The notes: generated by a model from the letters alone, not told the origin. 28,143 bases of DNA from Phoronis australis (GCA_002633005.1 NMRA01001277.1:3534-31676), one strand, 5' to 3'; counted from the first letter of the stretch, positions 1 through 10,120 are shown. A program made the numbers and translations.

Positions 1-1158
1 GATACAGGTCGCAATTTTCGTCCGATCATCACGAAATTTACACATAACACGTACTTCCGGAAGTACTGGAAGCCTATTGTTTTTCGTCAAAATCGGATCC
101 AAGATGGCGGCTGTGGCGGCCATTTTGTTTCCATTTAAAGGTTCAAATGCTTCTGGAGGCTACAATTTTTTACGTAAAAGGCTAAGAATCGGCACAGTAA
201 ATGGACCGGAAGTTTGCTACAAGTATACCGGAAATTGTTTACTTCCGGCTAAAGATGGCGGAAATATCGGCGATCGCGCATGTGCACCTCGATTTTGGCT
301 TAAAAACGTTTTCTCCTCTAGAGGGCGCATTATCAAACCAATTCCTTCGAATTTTTACAGGTATTAGTTTCTTGTAACATGCTATTATACAAAACCGAAA
401 AACCGGAAGTTGCTTTCAAGATGGCGGATATGGCGCATGTTGACCCATTTTCAGGCGTCTGGAGTGCGATTTTAAACCGGAAGAGAAAAAGACGTGATTT
501 TTTGCATGTAGATTCTTTGAAGTATTACCTTTCAAATGGCCTGTACCAATTTTTCTCTCAGACTTACCGTTTTCGAGTTATTTGACTTTGACATTCTTAA
601 AAAAAACGCAAAATTTCATTTTTTTTCGAAAAATTTACGGAATTAGGCGATACCATCAGTGTAGATAGAGCTTTGAACGGGCTTTCAGAAGATGCTTTTT
701 ATTTTTTTCTACGACGTCTATTTTTCGAGTTATTTGAGATTTTGTGATAACGCTGCTCCTTTGTTGAGCGCTCTTGCTGCATTCAGGTTGGTTTAGCTTC
801 TATTGAACTAGACTGCAGCCTATTTCTTAATGATTTATGACATCTAAATACGTCATATGAATGTTATGATGTTCTTCATCATGGCCACCACCATCATCAT
901 ATTCGTCATCATCGTCATCATCTCCGTCGTTGTCTTTTCCGTTAATTTCGCCAAGTGTCGCTCAAGACTGTAGCCTTTTTCTTACTGATTTCAGTCTTCT
1001 ACGTTCGTCATGTGTATGTTATTATTACTTCTTTTGTTCATCTTCGCCACCATCGTCGTCATATTCGTCATATTCGTCATCATCTTTATCGTCATCTTTT
1101 TGGTTAATTTCGCCAAGTTTCGCTCCTCAGAGCGCTTTCATTTTTTGTTTGTTCGCAC
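1..1158 (+). repeat. Satellite unit 1 (type A, 5' end cut by window)
   Basis: First of four tandem units. Position 1 aligns with 1159, giving a period of about 1158 bp, and the copy is clearly similar to unit 2 along its whole length. It contains an inverted YY1-type motif pair near 101-127, a CTCF-like box at 315-328, one copy of the 'gaacgggctttcagaagat' sub-repeat near 675, and ends with a (gtc/atc)-rich stretch at about 885-1110. The short open frames inside it are F/I/V/S-rich products of the simple repeat and do not look like proteins. Confidence 0.85.
101..427 (+). promoter_or_regulatory. ETS/YY1-TISU/NRF1-like motif cluster, unit 1
   Basis: Three copies of 'aagatggcgg' start at 101, 252 and 418. 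The first is 'caagatggcggc', a perfect match to the TISU/YY1 consensus SAASATGGCGGC, and it is followed by an inverted 'ggcggccattttg'. ETS-type 'ccggaagt' lies near 204 and 402, with 'acttccgg' just upstream of 252. An NRF1-like 'gcgcatgtgc' at 276-285 has one change from the palindrome. The motif matches are seen directly; activity is inference. Confidence 0.45.
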
Positions 1159-2326
1159 GATACAGGTCGTAATTTTCGTCCGATCATCACAAAATTTACA
1201 CATAACACGTACTTCCAGAAGTGCTGGAAGCCTAGTGTTTTTCGTCAAAATCGGATCCAAGATGACGGCTGTGGCGGCCATTTTGTTTTCATTTCAAGGT
1301 TCAACTGCTTCTGGAGGCTACAATTTTTACGTAAAAGGCTAAGAATCGGCACAGTAACTGGACCGGAAGTTTTCTACATGTATATTGGAAATTGTTTACT
1401 TCCGAATAAAGATGGCGGAAATATCGGCGATCGCGCATGCGCACCTCGATTTTGGCCTAAAAACGTTTTCTCCTGTAGAGGGCGCATTATCAGACCAATT
1501 CCTTCCAATTTTTACAGGTAGTAGTTTCTTATGACATGCTACTATACTGATCCAAAAAACCGGAAGTTGCTTTCAAGATGGCGGATCTGGCGCATGTTGA
1601 CCCATTTTCAGTCGTGCTGAAGTTCGATTTTAAACGGGAAGAGAAAAAGACGTGATTTTTTGCATGTGGATTCTTTAAAGTATATTCTTTCAAATGGCCT
1701 GTAACAATTTTTTCTCAGACTTACCGTTTTCGAGTTATTTGACTTTGAATTTCTTAAAAAAAACGCAAAATTTCATTTTTTTTCGAACAATTTACGGAAT
1801 TAGGCGATACCACTTGTTTAGATAGAATTTTGAACGGGCTTTCAGAAGATGGTTTCCATTTTTCACTAGGACATCTACTTTTCGAGGTATTTGAGATTTT
1901 CTGACAACGCTGTTCCTTTGTTGAGCGCTCTTGCTGCATTGATGTGGGTTGATCTTCTATTGAAGTAGACTGTAGCCTATTTCTTACTGATTTATGACAT
2001 CTAAGTTCGTAACATGAATGTTGTGATGTTGTTCATCATCGCCACCACCATCATCATATTCGTCATCATCGTCATCATCTTCGTCATCATCTCCGTCGTT
2101 GTCTTTTCCGTTAATTTCGCCAAGTGTCGCACAAGACTGTAGCCTTTTTCTTACTGATTTCGGACTTCTACGTTCGTCATGTGTATGTTATTATTACTTC
2201 TTTTGTTCATCCTCGCCACCATCGTCGTCATATTTGTCATCTTCGTCATCATCTTTATCGTCATCTTTTTGGTTAATTTCGCCAAGTTTCGCTCCTCAGA
2301 GCGCTTTCATTTTTGTTTGTTCGCTC
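1159..2326 (+). repeat. Satellite unit 2 (type A)
   Basis: Second tandem unit, starting at 'gatacaggtcg' and about 1168 bp long. It is close to unit 1, with mainly single-base differences. It carries the same ordered landmarks: motif cluster 1259-1584, NRF1-like palindrome 1433-1442, CTCF-like box 1472-1485, single sub-repeat near 1830, and gtc/atc simple repeat at about 2030-2270. No credible coding sequence is present. Confidence 0.85.
1259..1584 (+). promoter_or_regulatory. ETS/YY1-TISU/NRF1-like motif cluster, unit 2
   Basis: The same cluster has YY1-type cores at 1259 (one G-to-A change), 1409 and 1575. A perfect NRF1-type palindrome 'gcgcatgcgc' is at 1433-1442, and 'ccggaagt' lies just upstream of the third core. 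The spacing (150 and 166 bp) matches the other units. Function is inferred only from motif identity. Confidence 0.45.
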
Positions 2327-2426
2327 TCCACAGGTTGCAATTCTGGTCCGATTCTCAGGAAATTTGCACACAACTTGTAGATCGGAAATCACTGGAAAGC
2401 TGTTGTTTTTGGTCATGATCGGACAC

Positions 2427-2753
2427 AAAATGGCGGACGTGGCGGCCATTTTGTATCCGATTTCACAGTCAAATACTCGTACACGCCGCATTTTTCAACC
2501 TACATGGCTGAAAATCGGCACGAATATACTAGAACGCATGTGCTACAATTCTGCAGAAAATCGTTGACTTCTGGTTAAAGATGGCGGAAATATTGGACGT
2601 GGCGCATGCGCACCCCGAAATATGGCTAAAAACGTTTTCTCCTGTAGAGGGCGCAATTGCAAACCAATCACTTTCAAACTGGTCACGTGTTTGTGGAGTT
2701 TAGTAAGCTTTTATAGAAAATTATTGAACCGGAAGTCATCTTCAAGATGGCGG
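2427..2753 (+). promoter_or_regulatory. ETS/YY1-TISU/NRF1/E-box-like motif cluster, unit 3
   Basis: YY1-type cores are at 2427 ('aaaatggcgg'), 2578 and 2744, the last being a full TISU match. The NRF1-type palindrome is at 2602-2611, a CTCF-like 'cctgtagagggcgc' at 2641-2654, an E-box 'gtcacgtg' near 2683, and 'ccggaagt' just before the third core. The YY1 core spacing is 151 and 166 bp. Confidence 0.45.
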
Positions 2754-2970
2754 CTGTGGGGCATGTTCACACGGTTTCAATCGCTCTGGTGTTGCATTTT
2801 TATGGGAAGAGGAAATGACGTGAATTTTTGCATGTGGATTCCATAAAGTATGGCCTTTCAAAAAGTCTGCGAGAGCGTATTTCTCAGACTGACCGTTTTC
2901 GAGTTATTAGACTTTGAATTTCAAAAAAAATGGCAAATTTTCAATTTTCTGGAAAAATTTTTGGATTTTT

Positions 2971-3912
2971 GCCAAACTACCAATTTAGATAGAGATTTGA
3001 ACGGGCTTTCAGAAGATATTTTCCATTTTGCGCTACGACGTCTACTTTTTGAATTATTCGTGATTTTCCGATGCCGTTGTTCCTTCGGACACGTATGCAC
3101 GCAGCTGGCTGGCTTTCAGTTAGTTCACTTTGTTTTGGTTATGCCTAGTTGACCCAGACTGACCCAGACAGCACTGTCCTACTTTAAAGCATGGCTCGTC
3201 CGTCATGGGGCGCCATCTAATGTTCTTTATTGTAGTTGATTGTATGCTCTCTATTTGATTTTTTGCTAGTCACATGAATGTTATCGTGTTTGACAAACTA
3301 CCACTTTAGATAAAGTTTTGAACGGGCTTTCAGATGATAATTTTCATTTTGCGCTACGAAGTCTACTTTTTGAATTATTCGAGATTTTCGAATACCGTTG
3401 TTCCTTCGGTCACACGCAGCTGGCTGGCTTTCAGCTCTCTTTGTTTTGATTATGCCTAGTTGACCCAGACTGACCCAGCCAGCACCGGTCTACAGTAGAC
3501 TGGACCATCATGTGGCGCCATCTATTGTTCTTTATTGTAGTTGATTGTATGCTCTCTATTTGATTTCGTCGCTAGTCACATGAATGTTATCGTGTTTGCC
3601 AAACTACCATTTTAGATAGAGTCTTGAACGGGCTTTCAGAAGATATTTTCCATTTTGCGCAACGACGTCTACTTTTTGAATTATTCGTGATTTTCGGATG
3701 CCGTTGTTCCTTCGGACACGTATGCACGCAGCTGGCTGGCTTTCAGTTAGTTCACTTTGTTTTGGTTATGCCTAGTTGACCCAGACTGACCCAGACAGCA
3801 CTGTTCTACTGTAGACTGGACCGTCATGTTGCGCCGTCTATTGTTCTTTATTGTAGTTCATTATATGCTCTCTATTCGATTTCTTCGATAGTCACATGAA
3901 TGTTACCGTGTT
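2971..3912 (+). repeat. Three ~305-320 bp sub-repeats in unit 3
   Basis: Copies run 2971-3291, 3292-3597 and 3598-3912. Each opens with 'caaactacca.tttagata' and 'gaacgggctttcag', then has 'cagctggctggctttcag', 'cctagttgacccagactga' and the 'agtcacatgaatgtta' end. Type A units hold only one copy of the opening part, so this looks like local amplification inside the larger unit. Confidence 0.85.
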
Positions 3913-4020
3913 ATCCATTATTGCCGCCTTGATCGTCATGATTGTCGTCGTCGCTCTCATTGTCGTCTTTTCGATTAATTCCGCCAAGTGTCGCTCTTCC
4001 GAGCGCACTCGTTTTTTTTT

Positions 4021-4051
4021 ACTTGGCGGAATTCTTCGAATTCTGTCAAGT
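4021..4051. repeat. Short perfect-length hairpin at unit 3/4 boundary
   Basis: A 14-nt arm (4021-4034) and 14-nt arm (4038-4051) flank a 3-nt loop. Twelve positions are Watson-Crick and two are G-T if read as RNA. The hairpin lies in an insertion bounded by T-runs and absent from units 1-2. Confidence 0.6.
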
Positions 4052-4191
4052 ATGTTGGTCTGACAGCAATTTTTTTTTTGTTTGTTCGCACTCTACAGGT
4101 CATAATTTTGTTCCGATTTTCACGAAAATTGCAAACAACGTGTAGATCAAAAAGTCCTAGAAGCCTGTTGTTTTTAGTCATGATCGGATAC

Positions 4192-4518
4192 AAAATGGCG
4201 GAGATGGCGGCCATTTTGTATCCGATTTCACAGTCAAATGCTCGTAAAGGCCGCATTTTTCGACCTACATTTCTGAAAATCGGTACGAATATACTACAGC
4301 ACATGTGCTACGAGTGTGCAGAAAATCGTTGCTTTCCGGTTTAAGATGGCGGAAGTATTTGACGTGGCGCATGCGCACCCCGAAATGTGGCTAAAAACGT
4401 TTTCTCCTGTAGAGGGCGCAATTGCAAACCAATCACTTTCAAACTGGTCACGTGTTTGTTGAGTTTAATAAGCTTTTATAAAAAATTATTGAACCGGAAG
4501 TCACTTTCAAGATGGCGG
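4192..4518 (+). promoter_or_regulatory. ETS/YY1-TISU/NRF1/E-box-like motif cluster, unit 4
   Basis: Cores are at 4192, 4343 and 4509 (spacing 151 and 166 bp), the last with a full TISU match. The NRF1-type palindrome is at 4367-4376, a CTCF-like box at 4406-4419, an E-box 'gtcacgtg' near 4447, and 'ccggaagt' before the third core. The first core is the left arm of a 16-bp perfect inverted repeat (4184-4199 with 4210-4225). Confidence 0.45.
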
Positions 4519-4737
4519 CTGTGGGTCATGTTCACACGGTTTCAATCGCTCTGGTGTCGCATTTTATATGGGAAGAGCAAATGACTTGAATTTTTGCATG
4601 TGGATTCCTTGAAGTATGGCCTTTTAAAACGTCTGCGAGAGCGTATTTCTCAGACTTACATTTTTCGAGTTATTTGACTTTGAATTTCGAAAACAAACGG
4701 CAAATTTTCAATTTTCCCGAAAATTTTTTGGATTTTT

Positions 4738-5488
4738 CCCAAACTACCACTTTCGATAGAGTTTTGAACGGGCTTTCAGGAGATTTTTTCCGTTTTGCGC
4801 TACGACGTCTACTTTGTGAATTATTCGAAATTTTCGGATACCGTTGTTCCTTCGGTCTCCTAGGCAAGCACGCAGCTGGCTGGCTTTCATTTCACTTTGT
4901 TTTGATTATGCCTAGTTGACCCAGACTGACCCAGCCAGCACTGTTCTACTGTAGACTGGACCGTCATGTTGCGCCATCTATTGTTCTTTATTGTAGTTGA
5001 TTGTATGCTCTCTATTTGATTTCTTCGCTAGTCACATGAATGCTATCGTGTTTGCCAAACTAGCACTTTAGATAGAATTTTGAATGGTCTTTCAGAAGAT
5101 ATTTTCCAGTTTGCGCTACGACGTCTACTTTTTGAATTATTCGAGATTTACGGATACCGTTGTTCCAATTCGGTCATCCGCTATGCAAGGACCCAGCTGG
5201 CTGGCTTTCAGTTAACTTTGTTTTGGTTTTGCCTAGTTGACCCAGATTGACCCAGCCAGCACTGTCCTACTGTGACTGAATAGCGCTCTGTAGACTGTAC
5301 AATTTCACGCCAAATACTTATTGTAAACATAACTTTGCTTTGCAGACTGTCACATAGCGCCACCTATTTTAGAATGTGGGAAAAGAGATGGCTCGTCCGT
5401 CATGTTGCGCCATCTATTGTTCTTTATTGTAGTTGATTGTATGCTCTCTAATTGATTTCTTCGCTAGTCACATGAATGTTATCGTGTT
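4738..5488 (+). repeat. Two sub-repeats in unit 4
   Basis: Copies run 4738-5053 and 5054-5488, with the same landmarks as in unit 3. The second contains extra sequence ('gactgaatagcgctctgtag' and following) that also repeats a 'gcgccacctatttta' variant of the neighbouring 'gcgccatctattgttc'. Confidence 0.8.
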
Positions 5489-5600
5489 ATTCATAATTGC
5501 CGTCTTGATCGTAATGATTATCGTCGTCTCCCTCATCGTCGTCTTTTCGATTAATTCCGCCAAGTGTCGCTCCTCCGAGCGCTCTCGTTTTATTTTGTAG

Positions 5601-7036
5601 AACCGTCCTCTGAATTTGTTTTACCAAAACTACATCAATGGAAAGTTTATTTTACAATAGAGAATAATTATTTCGATTCTGAAAATATTTTTATTTTTTC
5701 GCATTAACATTTGTTTACGCTGCTGCTAACATTTTTTACTTTCAATTTAATTCTGTAATGATTGATGTGTTATTCCATTAGTTACAATGAGCGCTTAGAC
5801 GCCGAATATATTTACACATATGAGCTTAGATTACATTAATTTGTCAACAAACTCTAAACATATTGGTCGTTAAGTGTCCGAGGTGTCTTTGTCCAATAAG
5901 TCCATGTTCCATCCACGGCAGCGATACAACAAATACACATACAGCATTGTCCAAGGTCCCTATCAAACGTGTCACGTAAACGACTTACTATACTGCATTA
6001 TGCACAGCAGCGCTCGACACTGGCGAAAACTCCCGCTCAAAAATACGAGTGACACTATATTTGCCTATTTGCCAGTCGTATTCCCGGATTTAGGATCGTA
6101 AAAACGGACGACCTCAGGGAAAAAAACAGTGAGGGTGATTTTCTTCTTGTATTTTCCACTCGTATCTTGATCGCTTTATTTGCAATTCACGGAGTCCACC
6201 AGAGGGTTGACCGCTGGGTATATCGACTTGTTAGTGTCTTCTACAACGCATGTTGCAAGAATGGCTGAGTTATTGAAATTGACGCTTACCTGGTCTTAAG
6301 TCTATCAGTCTCTTACACTACACAACAAATTATTTTTCAAAAGAACCGTTCTTTCCTAGCAGTTTTAAGACCCAAATCCCGACCCTGTTCACATTTCAAG
6401 CCGAAGTAAAAATATTCCTCACGTGATATTTTTCACTGACCTATTTTTTCCATATATAGAGCATGTAAACAGTGCCAAAGCAGCAAAGCCGAATCACCCA
6501 ATTATGGAATTCTGCACGAACTCGAAGTACACTTTGTTTCATGCGAAATTAGTTATTGAATTCGCAACCTACATCAGACAAAATATTTTCTTCTTGTGAA
6601 ATTTGCACTACATCATTCTCGCGCATCAATTCGTCATTCGGCCTTAGCATTCAAGGCCTCGCGGAAGTTTTAGACAGGAATTTTTTTAATCGTTCGAGTT
6701 GAAAAAACAGCGCAAACAAATGGAGGAAGTTTGCGTTTAGATTTATGTCATTTCCATATTCAACGACTTTAATGACATTCGTACGGTAGGTCATTCCTAG
6801 AATTTTAGCGGGCATTTTTCAACATACATTTTGTCTTTTTTCAAATTGCGTACTTAGGCACTCGAATACACGTGTCGGTTAGAGAGCGCCGATTTAACTT
6901 TCTTGTGTGCAACTAGCCTTACGGTAACGGGAAATCCTTTGCACTTCGCGTCTGTGTACTTCAGTTTCAAAGGTCTTATGTGACAAGGGCGCCCACACCT
7001 CGCCAGAGTTTTATCGCCGTTAATTCGGATGTTTAA
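5601..7036. other. Intergenic, nothing recognised
   Basis: A+T-rich unique sequence. An open frame of 75 codons at 5874-6101 has no recognisable motif, no clear splice context and no low-complexity signature, so I do not call it. No RNA gene or transposon end is visible. Confidence 0.5.
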
Positions 7037-7141
7037 ATGATAATTACCAAGAGGACGCGTGACTTCTCAGAACACTGGGTCGCGAAGAACGCTTATCGCC
7101 AAGTGTCGGACACGTGGTTATCGGCAATTGCGACCAAAAAA

Positions 7142-7225
7142 ATGCCGAACGTCATCTGCGTGCCCGCTCTAATAATATTTGTATTTCACTTTTTCTTGTT
7201 AGAGCGTTTACTCGCTTTCGCACAG
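7142..7225 (+). CDS. Possible signal-peptide first exon (weak)
   Basis: The ATG at 7142 opens 28 codons, beginning Met-Pro-Asn-Val-Ile-Cys. A hydrophobic core of Ala-Leu-Ile-Ile-Phe-Val-Phe type is followed by a Leu-rich stretch and an Ala-Phe-Ala-Gln end that would suit signal peptidase. It stops exactly at 'cacag|gtgaga', a good splice donor, giving a phase-0 junction. The frame stays open upstream to 7037, so a longer start is possible. I find no partner exon downstream. The SRCR exon of gene 1 needs phase 1, so this is not an alternative first exon for it. It could be a chance open frame. Confidence 0.22.
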
Positions 7226-8279
7226 GTGAGAAAAAGGTTTAAAATCTGTGTCCCGCCTTTGCCAACTTTTTGTTTTTGCATATCAACGCCTTACTTACAG
7301 GGTAATTACTGATAAAAAATTCTCTCGTTCTGTTCCGTTTAAGGAGTATTTCCGGCCTTTCTGAAACCAGTGAGTATCATCTTGTACACGTGTTTAAGAG
7401 TTCATATAATACCCACTCGCTTAATTTCAATATACTTTGATAGCTCGTGTACATGTGGTCTTGAGATAAGTGTGTTTCTAATTAATTGAAGAAATTCAAC
7501 CAAAAGGTCTGATCATCTCAGCTGTGGTTCAGCAAGGTGATCTACGGCTACATGGAATAGAACTGATTACGTCACATCCCTAACAACTACTCGAAACAGG
7601 AGACAAACTGGCGGAAGCCTATTTTGTAGTAGGAGAACTGTGCAAACGGGCAAAATTCAACGAGCGCAACTGTTAAATTCGAAAACTCATGTCACATCAT
7701 GTGTGAACCATACAGTATTAGCGCATTAGCATCGATCTGAATCACATTTTTTCAAAAAGAAAGATTAACTGGTAGTTTTCGAATTTTATATTTTGACCTA
7801 GTGCAATTCAATTTTCCATACAAAACTGAGAGGATTAGAACCGAGATGACGTAATATTCTGAACTGTATCAGTACGCTGGCTCACATTTTCCGTCCCCAT
7901 TGATCTTGTAGATTTTTAAAATAAAAGCAAAAGAAACACAAATTCTCGCGAGTATTTATGATGAAAATGTTTGGTTGCCTGGGATAAATTTTGTGTAATT
8001 ATGTTTAACTTTGTGAATTTTATTCATGCATCATTATGGTCGCATATGTCTATTGAAGGTTTTATTACATAATTCCCGGCCATTGCATCTTTGATCTTTG
8101 AAGACTATGCTGGAACAGCTAGTCACGCGAAGGATGACGATTTCTGTCTGTTTGTTGTCAACATGAGCTTGTTAAATCTCTCAGGTTCTCTTTGTTTCCG
8201 TCCTGATTTTGCCTGAACTGTGTCAAGCCAAGGACACTTATGTTTAGCTGTTTGTCTCCATTCTTTGTGACGGTTAGGC
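7226..8279. other. Intergenic, nothing recognised
   Basis: No exon with both splice signals, no repeat end and no RNA gene is visible. Base composition is like the surrounding intergenic DNA. Confidence 0.5.
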
Positions 8280-8450
8280 AGTTTTGAACGTTTTGAAGAT
8301 CTTGTCTTGAACATTTATATCGCCTAAACTGCTATTGAAATCGTTGTTTTGGTATCAAAATATGTTTGTTTTTTGCTAAATTTTACTTAAAATATGGTCA
8401 CGTGACCCAATTAATGTCACATTAGTAAAAATCAAATTCTTAAGGCTTTC
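8280..8450 (+). repeat. Inverted dispersed repeat, left copy
   Basis: This segment aligns with the reverse complement of about 9930-10120. The core is the 12-bp palindrome 'ggtcacgtgacc' (8396-8407), preceded by 'gctaaattttact' and followed by 'caattaatgtcac' and 'aaaaatcaaa'. The alignment weakens outward ('gaacatttatatcg' against 'caacatttacatcg'). The pair may be an old foldback or two oppositely oriented copies of a small element. Confidence 0.6.
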
Positions 8451-9929
8451 TACATTCAGAAAATATACGCTCAAGGTTCACATCTATAGCTCAGTATATA
8501 CTTGTCTAAACACGCAGATTTGTACTACGTAAATTACGACCAGGCTGTCACATGCGTAGATCCCGAAGGTGGCCGAAGGGTTCCAGATCCTTCCTGTTCG
8601 GTTTCTTTTAAATTGCTACAATATAACAACCTCAAGCTCCCCTTTGTCTTATTTCATGAAACTTTTTCTGTCTTAATTTGGACAAAAATCGGGCTAACTA
8701 AAGACCAAAATGTCTTAGCCCTATTGCATGAAATTCTTTAAGACCAAAATTAAGACCGAAGTGGATCTGAGCTAAGACAGAATGTTAGCCTGTTACGCAG
8801 TCGGCTTAAAATTAGAGTTTTGGTCTAAATAATGAAAAATACTATTATCAGACTATCAACATTGTGAACTGTTGAGGAACAAGCATTGCTGATACTTTTC
8901 ACAATATAGTGTCCTTAAAGTGCTTAAAATCACCAATTTCATACTAAAAACATCCAAACTGCCCACCAGTCGATCAGCTTCTAAATTAGAACACCCGATA
9001 ACACTAACTGACGAAATGTTAATTAGCTGATCTTGAACATTTATTGGTCGATACATACTACATAAAATCGGAACAACCAATCACAGCGCTATTCATCCTC
9101 CAGTGTGTTTAGTGTAAAAAGTCGTCAGATATTGCTGCTTGTTTTCTTTCGGATTATGGTATAGTAAGGAGTGGCGAGGCGTTGCGTTTGTGGTGGTTAA
9201 GACACATTAGTATTTGACCACGCTTTGGCTCTTTTCACGTTTCCATGGGACAACGGAAAAGCGCGGACATGGCACATGTCTGTATAAGAAACTCGCGTGT
9301 TGGTGGACACAACACACTGGCGCTTGGTACGATCATACGTAACACTCGTGTCCCTGAAGCTACGAAACTTTCAATTGAAGTCGCTTTTATCCTATTTTCT
9401 CGTTTTTGGATATAGAATTCACGATTGTGATATTCAGTGCGATAAGGGAAGGTTTAATGCTGCTGACAATGTAGTCACTTGTTAGTGGTAGTTTTAAGCA
9501 ATTTAAACAATGTCAAGTTGAAGATCGTCTGTTTTCGAAATCGAGAGCGGACAGCGAGCCGAATGCAAAATGCTGTGCAAACAACATTTTAGAGAAGAAG
9601 GCAGTGTGATCTGTTGAGTGTCTGCTTCCTTTACTCTAAGTCATGGGTTGAAGGCTCACTGTGGCAAACTGCTACACCCTTGAGTCAAGTCTCTAGCTCC
9701 TTAACTCGGTGTTAACCAGACATTAATAAAGCATAAAAATGGTTCCTGGTAATCAGTGCAGTGGGACCACATAAAGGGACTGCGCACGTCTGGTACAACG
9801 TGTACCAGACCGCTTGTAATTATGTTCACACATTTTTAATGAGTACTACATCACCCTAATACCTACAAAACTGTAGATTTTAGACTGATTGAATGTATAA
9901 AATATACATTTAGAAGAAGAAAGCGCTCA
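8451..9929. other. Intergenic, nothing coding recognised
   Basis: Unique A+T-rich sequence between the two inverted repeat copies. The only structure I can point to is a perfect 9-bp hairpin, 'gtctggtac' (9788-9796) with 'gtaccagac' (9802-9810) around a 5-nt loop. The short open frames lack protein-like composition or splice context. Confidence 0.5.
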
Positions 9930-10120
9930 GATTTTGATTTTTGATTTTTCACCAACTTGACATTAATTAGGTCACGTGACCACGTCTTTACAGTAAAATT
10001 TAGTGAAAAAGAAAGGTACACTGATTCCAAACCAAACATATCGATAATATGATCAAATTGTTTTCGATGTAAATGTTGAACACTATCTCTCAATAACGCT
10101 GTTAAAGTTTTCAAAAATTT
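9930..10120 (-). repeat. Inverted dispersed repeat, right copy
   Basis: Reverse-complement partner of 8280-8450. It contains the identical 12-bp palindrome at 9970-9981 and the matching 'gacattaatta' and 'agtaaaatttagt' flanks. It lies about 225 bp upstream of the duplicated gene block. Confidence 0.6.

Larger units (their letters stand above)
2327..4091 (+). repeat. Satellite unit 3 (type B, expanded)
   Basis: Third unit, diverged from units 1-2 but collinear with them. It is about 1765 bp long, which is close to 1158 plus two extra ~303-bp sub-repeats. Three successive sub-repeat copies begin at 2971, 3292 and 3598. The unit ends with the recurrent 'cgccaagtgtcgctc' segment and a small hairpin-bearing insertion at 4021-4080 that lies between two T-runs. 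Units 3 and 4 resemble each other more than they resemble units 1 and 2. Confidence 0.85.
4092..5600 (+). repeat. Satellite unit 4 (type B, last copy)
   Basis: Fourth and last unit. It starts at 'ctacaggtcataatt' and ends near 5600, just before the point where the next unit would begin. It has two sub-repeat copies (4738 and 5054). The second is longer because about 120 bp is inserted around 5275-5395. Downstream of 5600 the sequence is unrelated, so the array ends close to a unit boundary. Confidence 0.8.

Noticed and set aside
930-2491. Open frames rich in Phe, Ile, Val and Ser, and their minus-strand counterparts, in the satellite
   Set aside because: They follow the gtc/atc simple repeat and the repeat units, differ between copies through frame changes, and show no domain.
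100-4520. 'aagATGGCGg' as start codons of real genes (it is a good initiation context)
   Set aside because: No copy opens a frame that is long, conserved between units or continued by a plausible splice donor. The motif is more likely a protein-binding site.
1-5600. CRISPR-like array
   Set aside because: The repeats are over a kilobase (or about 300 bp) without short regular spacers, and the sequence is eukaryotic.
5874-6101. 75-codon open frame
   Set aside because: No motif, splice signals or repeat link; length is within chance expectation for this composition.
9788-9810. Perfect 9-bp hairpin
   Set aside because: Single short hairpin with no partner copies or gene context; expected by chance in this length.
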